Below, piece after piece: positions 24,844 through 31,435 of a DNA stretch of 32,555 bases. Source of the DNA: Victivallales bacterium (GTDB taxonomy: Bacteria; Verrucomicrobiota; Lentisphaeria; Oligosphaerales; Oligosphaeraceae); NCBI GenBank assembly GCA_017431185.1, contig JAFRLP010000562.1:1-32555 (forward strand), read 5' to 3'. The stretch's first letter is position 1. Each line of letters begins with the position of its first letter. The position numbers and the translations under genes were made by a program. The notes beneath the pieces are model-generated. The model did no database searches. It was not told where the DNA came from and was given only the letters and a program-made list of their open reading frames with translations.

Positions 24844-27330
24844 GGCGCCCTGCCTCAAACCCGAAACTCTTCTGACCGCGAATTTCAGGTTTACAAAGTT
24901 CTGCACACCGTGAAAGGCACCGTTACAGCAGGAGCTTGCCTCCGCCAAAATGTCAGAAGGCGACTTCGGATCGGCGATTTTCCGTTGTCTGGCCACATTG
25001 AGTTTCCAGGTGCTGCCGTCATAGCATTTCATGCCGATTTCGCTGGCGGGAATGGCGGCTTCGAGGTGCCAACGGTCTTTCAACACTCTTGTTGCAATCC
25101 TCGCGCTGGAGACGAAGGCCGCATCCCTGAATCCTGGCCCGTGCTTTGCATCAATCCGCTGTCCGTTGGAATTGATCGCCAGATGGTAATAGAGTTCCCC
25201 CATGTCGGGGTAATTGTAGAAGAGTTCCACGGAATTGCCCAACGTCTTCCATCCCGTATCATCGTTCTTCACCTCATTGCCGGCAATGATCTTTTCTGGC
25301 TGCGGCTCCATGCATTCCACCGCGACATAGAGAGTGTCGAGGTCATAGACCACACGGACATAAGACTGCTGGACATTCGCCGTTTTCGCAGTCATTCCGC
25401 CAGGCTTGAATATGGAAAGGACATCGGCGTTTTTCCAATCGGGTTCGTCCAACACTCCGTCAATTTCGATTGGGGCGGTACGTTTGTAAACGGTCAGTTC
25501 GCGGAAATTTTCCAGATAATCCCGACGCGCCTTGACCCACGTGGCGAGGAAAATCTCCTTGTCGCGGAGCACATGTTTCAGCGCCCGCGGGTCGGAATCG
25601 GTCTTCGCGGCGTCAATGGCCTTATCCAACAGCGCCAAAAGCATCTTCTCGCTTTCGGTCTGATCCAGGCAGCGGCCCAACGGCGCGCCGAGCCCCCAGC
25701 CAATGCAGCCAGGCGTTTCGGTGAAATATTTTGCAAGGAGTTTCCGAAACTCCCTGAACCCGCCATCCCATGCTTTTCCGTAATACAGGGAATTGATCGT
25801 CTCATACTCTTTTTCAAAGTCGAAATCGGGATTCCACATGGAAAGGGAGGAAAGGTAGCAAATCTGCCACATGGCATACCAGAACAGGTTTTTCCCGTAG
25901 TAGGGAGCCTTGTTTTTCAGGAATCTGAGCGTTTCCGGGAATGGCGAATTGACGCAGAAACTGCTGCCGGAAAATCCCAGCTCCCTATACGCCTTGAAAT
26001 TTTCAAAAAGCACTTTTTCCGAAGGCAAATAGTAAACGCCAGGCGAGCCTCCGCCGTCATACGCGCCAATTTCATCCCTGTTGATGATATAGGGGAGTCC
26101 AGTCTTGCGCCATGCCTCCATGATGTTCCTCAGTTCGCGGTTGACCGAACAGGCGGAATCCTGAATGCTGTGACGCCAGCATTGGTGATTGTAGGAAATC
26201 ATGATTCGGATGCGCGGATCGATTTTGACTTTGGTCGGCGGATACCAGAAATCCTGATAGGCCCAGCCAGAGATTTTGACGGATGGATCTTTTTCCCAGA
26301 CACGTTTGGCAACCTCGTTCACCAGATACCAGTAACGGTCGGAACGGGCTCTTTTGGTTCCCTCGGCGCCTGGTTCGTCCAGCGCACGGCAATTTTCGCA
26401 TTCACACCAGACTGTGGTGTCGTTGTTGCCCAGAATGATGTAATGCTGCGCCCCGTATTGTCCGCGTGTTCGTTTATACAGGGCATCCGCCAGCAAGTCG
26501 ATTAGTGCGGGATTGGAAATGCAGGGATTCGGGCTCTTCCCTCCCAGAACGGCTTTCTCCCGTTTGCCGTTAATCATGGCGAAATATTCGGGATGTTCCT
26601 CATATAGCGTTTCCAGTTTGTCCTCCTTCCAGGAACACCCTGCCATCAGATATGTCAGGATATGTCCGCCGTATGCCGCGCCAGTGACCGCAAGGGAGTC
26701 CAACTGATCCGCCGCAGGAGTCCGTTCGCCGGTTTTCGTTCTGACGAAACTTTCGACCGATGTTTCGGACTGCATATTGTTTCGGGTCTGCCATTGGAAG
26801 GCGGTCATTTCATTCGCCACTGTTTTCCGCGTCCGCAGATACGGATTCTGAATCTCAGTTCCTTCCGGCACGCCAACAGAAGTTTTGGGCTGATAATATT
26901 CTTCGTCCTCGCCAGGAACCAGCCAGCGGATTCCGCCGTATTTTTTCAGCAGGTGATAACAGCCGTAAAGCGCCCCGCGAGGATTCTGCCCGATCACATA
27001 AACATCACGTCCGGCAGACACCACGGCGAATCCTTCCTCACGCAGAGCCGAAGGCTCCAGTTTCGCCTGAGCCACCAGTTCGGCATCCGCGAGCGTGCCA
27101 ATCAGAACATTGCCGGATGTCGGCTCTTTTTCCCCGAAGAGCCGAAGTTCCGCTCCAGTGATTTTTTTCAGATACTTTGCCAGTTCCTGCGCCCCGAAGC
27201 GAACTGGCGGCGGAGCATCCTGCCTGATGACGATTGAGCATTGCGCACTGCCGTCCCGAACAAGGTCTGCCCCCTGGACAAGCATACTGAAAACCGATAT
27301 CGCAATCAGTAAAAATCTTCCCGTCTTCAT
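24307..27330 (-). CDS. Secreted DUF4838 protein with CBM9-like and C-terminal binding-like domains
   Basis: A 1007-aa exported protein. The ATG at 27330 has GGTGG 7 bases upstream; a TTG two codons before is less likely. A signal peptide covers 1-20 (MKTGRFLLIAISVFSM). Residues ~30-150 form a GH67-like N-terminal domain (FGAQELAKYLKKITGAELRL, GALYGCYHLLKKYGGIRWL). DUF4838 runs from ~220 to ~480, with HPEYFAMINGKRE and the CECENC cysteine cluster. From ~620 to ~815 is a CBM9/DOMON-like domain (IEIDGVLDEPDWKNADV, VRVVYDLDTLYVAVECMEP). The final ~175 residues duplicate the next gene. Such proteins are thought to act on polysaccharide outside the cell; the reaction is unknown. It follows the pseudopilin gene by 50 bp. 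Confidence 0.88.
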   Translation of the reverse strand: MKTGRFLLIAISVFSMLVQGADLVRDGSAQCSIVIRQDAPPPVRFGAQELAKYLKKITGAELRLFGEKEPTSGNVLIGTLADAELVAQAKLEPSALREEGFAVVSAGRDVYVIGQNPRGALYGCYHLLKKYGGIRWLVPGEDEEYYQPKTSVGVPEGTEIQNPYLRTRKTVANEMTAFQWQTRNNMQSETSVESFVRTKTGERTPAADQLDSLAVTGAAYGGHILTYLMAGCSWKEDKLETLYEEHPEYFAMINGKREKAVLGGKSPNPCISNPALIDLLADALYKRTRGQYGAQHYIILGNNDTTVWCECENCRALDEPGAEGTKRARSDRYWYLVNEVAKRVWEKDPSVKISGWAYQDFWYPPTKVKIDPRIRIMISYNHQCWRHSIQDSACSVNRELRNIMEAWRKTGLPYIINRDEIGAYDGGGSPGVYYLPSEKVLFENFKAYRELGFSGSSFCVNSPFPETLRFLKNKAPYYGKNLFWYAMWQICYLSSLSMWNPDFDFEKEYETINSLYYGKAWDGGFREFRKLLAKYFTETPGCIGWGLGAPLGRCLDQTESEKMLLALLDKAIDAAKTDSDPRALKHVLRDKEIFLATWVKARRDYLENFRELTVYKRTAPIEIDGVLDEPDWKNADVLSIFKPGGMTAKTANVQQSYVRVVYDLDTLYVAVECMEPQPEKIIAGNEVKNDDTGWKTLGNSVELFYNYPDMGELYYHLAINSNGQRIDAKHGPGFRDAAFVSSARIATRVLKDRWHLEAAIPASEIGMKCYDGSTWKLNVARQRKIADPKSPSDILAEASSCCNGAFHGVQNFVNLKFAVRRVSGLRQGADVSAWKNADFNTAIPDGKRNRLERFKGRKGWQFEDERELVPAEWRVSADAEGSYNEESEGNYYIRLKKGYVTQYFLPQTQEKGVLKISFKARGTGPFTIWTCSFRNKNEPNAKGYDILNETQKYQEWDLTSEWQTYQFETGTAGVPTERIAIRFTVSPGSEFDLDDVYVSPFFAEKKD

Positions 27331-27380
27331 GTCCAATCCACCTTTGTTTCTGGTAATTCACACTCTGCGTGCTGTCATCA

Positions 27381-28199
27381 TCACGGTTTCGGATCCTTGT
27401 ATTTGCTCCAACCAGTCCCGTTGTCCCAGCACAAATGGTAGCCGCTGGTTTCGTAATAGGCACTGCCGAGAACCTTGTACATCTGAGTCCGGTCTAATCT
27501 TGACGGCATTTTCCAGGACTCGACATGACCGTCGCCAAAAAGGATATTCAATTTGAGATTATGCCGTGGGGCGGGAGAACCGTAGCTGTCGCTTCTATAG
27601 CAATGAACAATCTGGTATCCCGCCAGCGTATCCGCCTTCTCGGCGTCCATGACCACATATTGCAGCGACGGAGCAGGGCAGGCGGAGACTAACTTCAATG
27701 CTCCAGGCCGATTATAGAATCCCAGACCACGGTAATTATACCCATAATATCCATGCGCGGGTTCTGGAACGGCATTCGCCACAGCCCCGCAGCGCAGCAC
27801 CTTTTTGGTCATGTATTTCAGGTTGTTCGTTTGATTGTCTCCATTCTGTTTCGTTGGCCAGAACATCCGGAAAGCCCAACTCTGCGCCCCCAAGTTGTAA
27901 GGCGGATAGTAATCATGAAAATCATCCGCATACATTCGGAAAGCATGCGATATCTGCCTCTCATTGCTCACGCATTGAATCTGAATCGCCGCGTGTTTCG
28001 CCTTGTTCAATGACGGAAGAAGCATCCCCGCCAAGACGGCGATGATGGCGATGACGACAAGAAGTTCTATGAGCGTAAAACGGCAAAACCTTTTTCGGCC
28101 CGATTGCGGCGGCAGGAATGGCCTCCGTTCCGCTGCATCAATGGGAAACACGACACGCATAGAAGGTGCGGGAGATGAGATATATTTGCATTTCAGCAT
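27381..28199 (-). CDS. Type II secretion pseudopilin-like protein (prepilin N-methylation, H-X9-DG)
   Basis: A 272-aa protein with a class III signal: basic RKRFCR, then FTLIELLVVIAIIAVLAGML with the E+5 glutamate at residue 45. The residue before F41 is Arg, not the usual Gly. Near residue 215 is H-N-L-K-L-N-I-L-F-G-D-G, which is exactly H-X9-DG, a motif of prepilin-type proteins abundant in Planctomycetes, Lentisphaerae and Verrucomicrobia. The start at 28199 has AGGA 8 bases upstream and gives a 40-residue leader, longer than usual; ATG 28160 is an alternative. Such proteins probably assemble at the cell surface. It is the first gene of the leftward set. Confidence 0.92.
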   Translation of the reverse strand: MLKCKYISSPAPSMRVVFPIDAAERRPFLPPQSGRKRFCRFTLIELLVVIAIIAVLAGMLLPSLNKAKHAAIQIQCVSNERQISHAFRMYADDFHDYYPPYNLGAQSWAFRMFWPTKQNGDNQTNNLKYMTKKVLRCGAVANAVPEPAHGYYGYNYRGLGFYNRPGALKLVSACPAPSLQYVVMDAEKADTLAGYQIVHCYRSDSYGSPAPRHNLKLNILFGDGHVESWKMPSRLDRTQMYKVLGSAYYETSGYHLCWDNGTGWSKYKDPKP

Positions 28200-28296
28200 G
28201 GTGCGCTTCCTTTCCGCTTTGGTGTTTGATGGCGACATTTCCAGACGACCACTAAATTTATCCCAGGGAAAAGAAAAAACAAGGGAAAAATTGTTG

Positions 28297-28331
28297 TATT
28301 ATCACGATAAAGAATTATACTATTACGATAA
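28297..28331. promoter_or_regulatory. Candidate AraC-type operator: 14-bp imperfect direct repeat, 21-bp step
   Basis: TATTATCACGATAA (28297-28310) and TACTATTACGATAA (28318-28331) agree at 12 of 14 positions and are offset by exactly 21 bp, two helical turns. The first also contains the palindrome TTATC-AC-GATAA. A leftward -10 (TATAAT, 28319-28314) lies between and overlaps them. The region separates the pseudopilin gene from a divergent AraC-type regulator, so direct binding by that regulator is likely; overlap with the -10 would suit repression or autoregulation. Confidence 0.5.
28314..28319 (-). promoter_or_regulatory. -10 element of the leftward pseudopilin/DUF4838 transcription unit
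   Basis: TATAAT is a perfect consensus on the minus strand (plus strand ATTATA), ~115 bp upstream of the pseudopilin start. No good -35 lies 17 bp upstream (28337-28342), which suggests dependence on an activator. A rightward TATACT at 28316-28321 overlaps it and might serve the AraC gene. Confidence 0.4.
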
Positions 28332-28370
28332 CCTGGAAGAGGTTGCCAGAATGTTTTTGGGAACAGAGCC

Positions 28371-29297
28371 ATGGTCACGGAAAAATTCAAGAAAAGAGTC
28401 ATCGAAAACCGCCTGTACAGGGAGGAGAACTGGTTCAATATGGGAGCCACGAAAAATTCATTCTCCCGTCTGAGGATGATTTATTTTGCGGAAGTGGATT
28501 GCCTGCGGGGGAAGAACATCTTTCAGCATCACCCAGGGCTTTACTGGATCTTCCACTTTGTCCCGCAGGCAAGCCGACGCCTGGTTGTCCAAGGCAGTGC
28601 TGCTAGGCAACTACTGCCGACGGACATTTACGTGGAAAAGCCGATAACCAAAGCCTCCCACCAGGCGCGGAGAGAGGAAATACTGGAGAACAAGACCTCA
28701 ATGCCAGTCAAAAGATATTATTTCGCCATGGAACGAAATGTCTATGTGGAACAGATGTTCCACCTGGATGAACTGGAGATCATCCATCTTCGCGACACGG
28801 TTGCCATACAGGATTGCATCACGGAAATGGCGGCAAGAGTCCGCAGCGGGAACAACTGCTCGGCGCAGGAACTGTCCATACTCCTGTTCCGTTTTCTCAC
28901 GCTGCTCACCGGTGAGCAGCGGAAACACGGCGGCTGCGTGGGCGACTACGAACAGCAACTCGAGATGGTGCGACGCTTTCCACAGAATTATCCGACTCTG
29001 CAAAGCCTGGAAAACGCATTTCGGGTTTCCCCCGTGACCCTGCGCAAGATTTTTCATCGTTTCACGGGGAAAAGCCCCATGGACTTCGTAGTCCATGCAC
29101 GATTGAGAAATTCCTGCTGGATGCTGACGAATTCCGCACTGGCCATCCGTGAAATCGCTGCTCTGAACGGTTATTCCAGCGCGGCCTTCTACACGAAATC
29201 CTTCCGAAAAGTCGTCGGCGTCTCCCCCAGCCAGTATAGACGGAAAGGGCTACGCTATTTCCCTGGCGACGACAGCGAATCCCAGTCCCACAAATGA
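28371..29297 (+). CDS. AraC-family transcriptional regulator, divergent from the DUF4838 locus
   Basis: A 308-aa regulator. Residues ~205-300 hold the AraC DNA-binding region: first HTH around LQSLENAFRVSPVTLRKIFH with FTGKSPMDFVVHARLR as linker, second in LAIREIAALNGYSSAAFYTK, closing SFRKVVGVSPSQYRRKG. The N-terminal part is a cupin-like sensor (HHPGLYWIFHFVP) but diverged. The start at 28371 lacks a strong ribosome site; ATG 28440 (MGATKNSF) is an alternative. Lying back to back with the pseudopilin gene, it probably controls the leftward carbohydrate locus through the repeats at 28297-28331. A terminator follows at 29320-29349. Confidence 0.92.
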   Translation: MVTEKFKKRVIENRLYREENWFNMGATKNSFSRLRMIYFAEVDCLRGKNIFQHHPGLYWIFHFVPQASRRLVVQGSAARQLLPTDIYVEKPITKASHQARREEILENKTSMPVKRYYFAMERNVYVEQMFHLDELEIIHLRDTVAIQDCITEMAARVRSGNNCSAQELSILLFRFLTLLTGEQRKHGGCVGDYEQQLEMVRRFPQNYPTLQSLENAFRVSPVTLRKIFHRFTGKSPMDFVVHARLRNSCWMLTNSALAIREIAALNGYSSAAFYTKSFRKVVGVSPSQYRRKGLRYFPGDDSESQSHK

Positions 29298-29319
29298 ATT
29301 CATGGGGGTGCCGTCCCGT

Positions 29320-29349
29320 AAAACTGCATTGTCTAACGTGCAGTTTTTT
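29320..29349 (+). terminator. Intrinsic terminator after the AraC-family gene
   Basis: AAAACTGCA (29320-29328) pairs perfectly with TGCAGTTTT (29339-29347) around a 10-nt loop, with the T-run continuing to 29349. It lies 22 bases beyond the regulator's stop. The stem is only 9 bp with few GC pairs, so efficiency may be modest. Confidence 0.6.
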
Positions 29350-29369
29350 GAAAAAGTTGCACTATTCGA

Positions 29370-29398
29370 TGTGCAATTCCACGATTATGCACTATAGT
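29370..29398 (+). promoter_or_regulatory. Promoter of the DUF4143-type ATPase gene
   Basis: -35 is GTGCAA (29371-29376; TGTGCA one base earlier) and -10 is TATAGT (29393-29398) with a 16-bp spacer, 36 bp upstream of the ATG. TTGCAC (29357-29362) and GTGCAA form a perfect 6-bp inverted repeat over the -35, and GCACTAT occurs at 29359-29365 and again at 29389-29395. These may be operator half-sites. Confidence 0.45.
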
Positions 29399-29434
29399 TA
29401 TCCAGACACACCGTAATTGAACAAGGCAAGACAG

Positions 29435-30613
29435 ATGGAGAACCTCATAGAGACATACAGGATGCTGTTGGACAGAGTGGAGACGGCTTTCGTCCGCTAT
29501 CTGCATGATCAAATCAACTGGGAGACACGTCTTGTGTCCATACTTGGAGCAAGAGGCGTCGGAAAGACGACATTGATTTTGCAGCACATAAAACTGCACG
29601 ACAACCATTCGCAGTCATTGTATGTGCAGGCCGATGACTTCTATTTCACCCAACACAGGCTTTACGACCTTGCCTTGGCCTTCTATCAGCAAGGCGGGAA
29701 AAAACTGTACATTGACGAAATCCACAAATACCGAGACTGGTCATTGGAAATCAAGAACATCCACGATATGATTCCGGACCTGCAGATTGTTTACACAGGA
29801 TCCTCCATCCTTGAACTAGAGCAGGGTGGCGCGGACTTGAGCAGACGCAAACTTGAATACATCCTCCATGGCCTCTCCCTGCGGGAATACGTGAATATCT
29901 CAAACGGCCTCAATCTGCCAGCACATTCCTTGTCAGAGGTACTCAAGGGAGAGGTGGCATTTCCGCTGAAGGATTTGCGTCCGCTCCAGCAGTTGTCCAA
30001 CTACCTCAAAACAGGATACTACCCCTATTTTCGGGAGGGAAACTACGAGATGCGCTTGAACGGCGTCCTCAAGCAGGTGGTTGAATTTGACATTCCGCAA
30101 TTTGCGGATTTCAGCGTCGCATCCGTCCAAAAACTCAAAAAACTCCTCTTTGTCCTTGCCCAGAGCTCTCCTTTCAAGCCAAACTACTCGAAGCTGGAGA
30201 GGGATTTGGACATCAGCCGCAACGCGCTGCCGCATTATATGCGTCTTCTCGAAAAGGCTGGGCTGATAAGCCTGCTGCCGGAAAAAGCCAAAGGCCTGAA
30301 GCAACTGGAGAAAATCGAAAAGGTCTATCTGCAAAACCCCAACATCTCCTATGCGCTTTCCTCAAACACGCCGGACAAAGGTTCGTTGCGGAAAAGCATT
30401 TTCTTCGCTTGGATGCGGGTGGGACATCAGATTACCTCATCTCCCATTGCGGACTTTGAATCTGAAGGATTAACATTTGAAGTAGGCGGAAGGAACAAAA
30501 GCCGAAACCAACTCAAGGAAGTCGCCCCGCAGAACGCATACGTGGTAAGAGACGACGTTGAACACGCCGCACTCCACAACATCCCGCTTTGGATGTTCGG
30601 CTTCCTGTATTGA
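29435..30613 (+). CDS. ATP-binding protein, AAA_14/DUF4143 type
   Basis: A 392-aa protein. The P-loop is LGARGVGKTT, Walker B is KLYIDEIHKYRDW, the sensor is YTGSSILEL, and ADLSRR supplies arginines typical of this group. The C-terminal DUF4143 half contains a winged-helix-like stretch (KLERDLDISRNALPHYMRLL) and a PD-(D/E)XK-like core with ADFESEGLTFEVGGRNKS. I choose ATG 29435, which has AAGG 8 bases upstream, over TTG 29417. The family is widespread in anaerobes with an unknown role; it sits here in a run of mobile-looking genes. This is the third ATPase/PD-(D/E)XK-type gene in 17 kb. Confidence 0.9.
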   Translation: MENLIETYRMLLDRVETAFVRYLHDQINWETRLVSILGARGVGKTTLILQHIKLHDNHSQSLYVQADDFYFTQHRLYDLALAFYQQGGKKLYIDEIHKYRDWSLEIKNIHDMIPDLQIVYTGSSILELEQGGADLSRRKLEYILHGLSLREYVNISNGLNLPAHSLSEVLKGEVAFPLKDLRPLQQLSNYLKTGYYPYFREGNYEMRLNGVLKQVVEFDIPQFADFSVASVQKLKKLLFVLAQSSPFKPNYSKLERDLDISRNALPHYMRLLEKAGLISLLPEKAKGLKQLEKIEKVYLQNPNISYALSSNTPDKGSLRKSIFFAWMRVGHQITSSPIADFESEGLTFEVGGRNKSRNQLKEVAPQNAYVVRDDVEHAALHNIPLWMFGFLY

Positions 30614-30775
30614 TCCCGATGTTACGGCAGCAGATGGGGAAAAAAAATCTTTCTAAAGGGGGACGCCAATGAGTTTGCAAGACTGGCAGAATAATTGCTT
30701 GATTTCACCAAGGAATCAAAGGAAGAAGTCCTTAAACTCCTTTCAGAGCAATACCCAGATTTGCTGCCTTGCTGA
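30614..30775 (+). pseudogene. Decayed coding tail with in-frame stop codons
   Basis: The frame of the upstream ATPase continues past its TGA as protein-like sequence: KKIFLKGDANEFARLAE, a TAA at 30692-30694, then LLDFTKESKEEVLKLLSEQY to a TGA at 30773-30775. The last part is a strongly amphipathic helix. AAGGGGG and an ATG (30669) in another frame suggest a different start, but that frame is not protein-like. I read it as a remnant of a small gene of unknown function or chance; no family is recognised. Confidence 0.3.
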
Positions 30776-30810
30776 CAAGGGGTTCTCCTGTGTTTCCTGC
30801 ATTGTGTTGA

Positions 30811-30830
30811 CGGCGGCGAAGACGCCGCCG
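30811..30830. repeat. Perfect GC-rich palindrome
   Basis: CGGCGGCG and CGCCGCCG are perfect arms around AAGA. It lies right behind the stop of the leftward 154-aa gene (30836). No T-run follows on either strand, so it may be a REP-like repeat rather than a terminator. Confidence 0.5.
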
Positions 30831-30835
30831 CTACA

Positions 30836-31300
30836 TCACTCGGCGATCAGGCAGTCGCGTAGGATGACGACACCGTTCTTAATGGGGGTGCAGATGCCGC
30901 CGATGGTCACGGGCGCCTGGTTCTCGGCGGCGGTGACCAAGGCCTGGCAGTCATCCTCCGTGGCCCCGTCGCTGAACTTGCACTGCACATGAATGCTGAA
31001 GAAGGCGGTGATGCTTCCGCCCTCCATGGCGCGGGAAATGGTCGGGCCGGTGACAGCCAGTTTCCTTCCCGCGTAGGCGTTGGTGAAACGTTCCGCAGTC
31101 CATTCGGAGGCGTGCTTCTCCAATTCGGCGGCCTTGACCTGCAGGTACCCCTGGCGCCCCAGGCTGGCGGCGACCTGCCCTGTGCCCTGGGGCGTGGTCT
31201 GCTTGCCGAGAACCTCCCTGACCTCCTCCCGTGAAAGCGGGTGCAGTGTGGCAATCTCCGGTTTGACGTAGCGGGCGGTGCGACCGCGGGCGAATTCCAT
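30836..31300 (-). CDS. Unrecognised 154-aa protein
   Basis: No family is recognised. The frame has a balanced, soluble composition: an N-terminal basic block (MEFARGRTARYVKPEI), a helical middle (LSREEVREVLGKQ, LQVKAAELEKHASEW) and a strand-rich end (VTGPTISRAMEGGSITAFFS, ending CLIAE). I take ATG 31300, with GGGGGA ~9 bases upstream; a TTG at 31360 is possible but poor. No signal or membrane segment is seen. It runs toward the ATPase gene and away from the HNH gene. Confidence 0.55.
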   Translation of the reverse strand: MEFARGRTARYVKPEIATLHPLSREEVREVLGKQTTPQGTGQVAASLGRQGYLQVKAAELEKHASEWTAERFTNAYAGRKLAVTGPTISRAMEGGSITAFFSIHVQCKFSDGATEDDCQALVTAAENQAPVTIGGICTPIKNGVVILRDCLIAE

Positions 31301-31353
31301 CGCCACATCCCCCTGGGGGAGAACAGAACAATCAGGATTTCTGCAAAAAGGCG

Positions 31354-31371
31354 AAAACAACAGATTGTTTT
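31354..31371. repeat. Inverted repeat over the -35 of the HNH gene
   Basis: AAAACAA (31354-31360) pairs with TTGTTTT (31365-31371) around CAGA. The right arm contains the TTGTTT -35 (31365-31370) of the promoter ahead of the HNH gene, so it could be an operator. It is short and AT-rich, so chance is possible. Confidence 0.4.
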
Positions 31372-31392
31372 TTCCAATTACGGCTGTATATT
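31365..31392 (+). promoter_or_regulatory. Promoter of the HNH endonuclease gene
   Basis: TTGTTT (31365-31370) and TATATT (31387-31392) with a 16-bp spacer, 44 bp before the ATG at 31436. GGAAGGG stands about 9 bases ahead of the ATG. Confidence 0.5.
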
Positions 31393-31435
31393 AGTGGGGT
31401 ATTTGATGTGGTTTTAACATGGAAGGGTCTAACAC

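Noticed and set aside
24046..26505. An 819-codon open frame on the plus strand opposite the DUF4838 gene
   Set aside because: It crosses two real genes and their intergenic gap, shows no domain, and repeats the same peptide pattern only because the opposite strand is duplicated.
30989..31234. Plus-strand and alternative minus-strand frames over the 154-aa gene
   Set aside because: They are rich in Arg, Gly and Pro without order; the 30836-31300 frame has the more balanced protein composition and a ribosome site.
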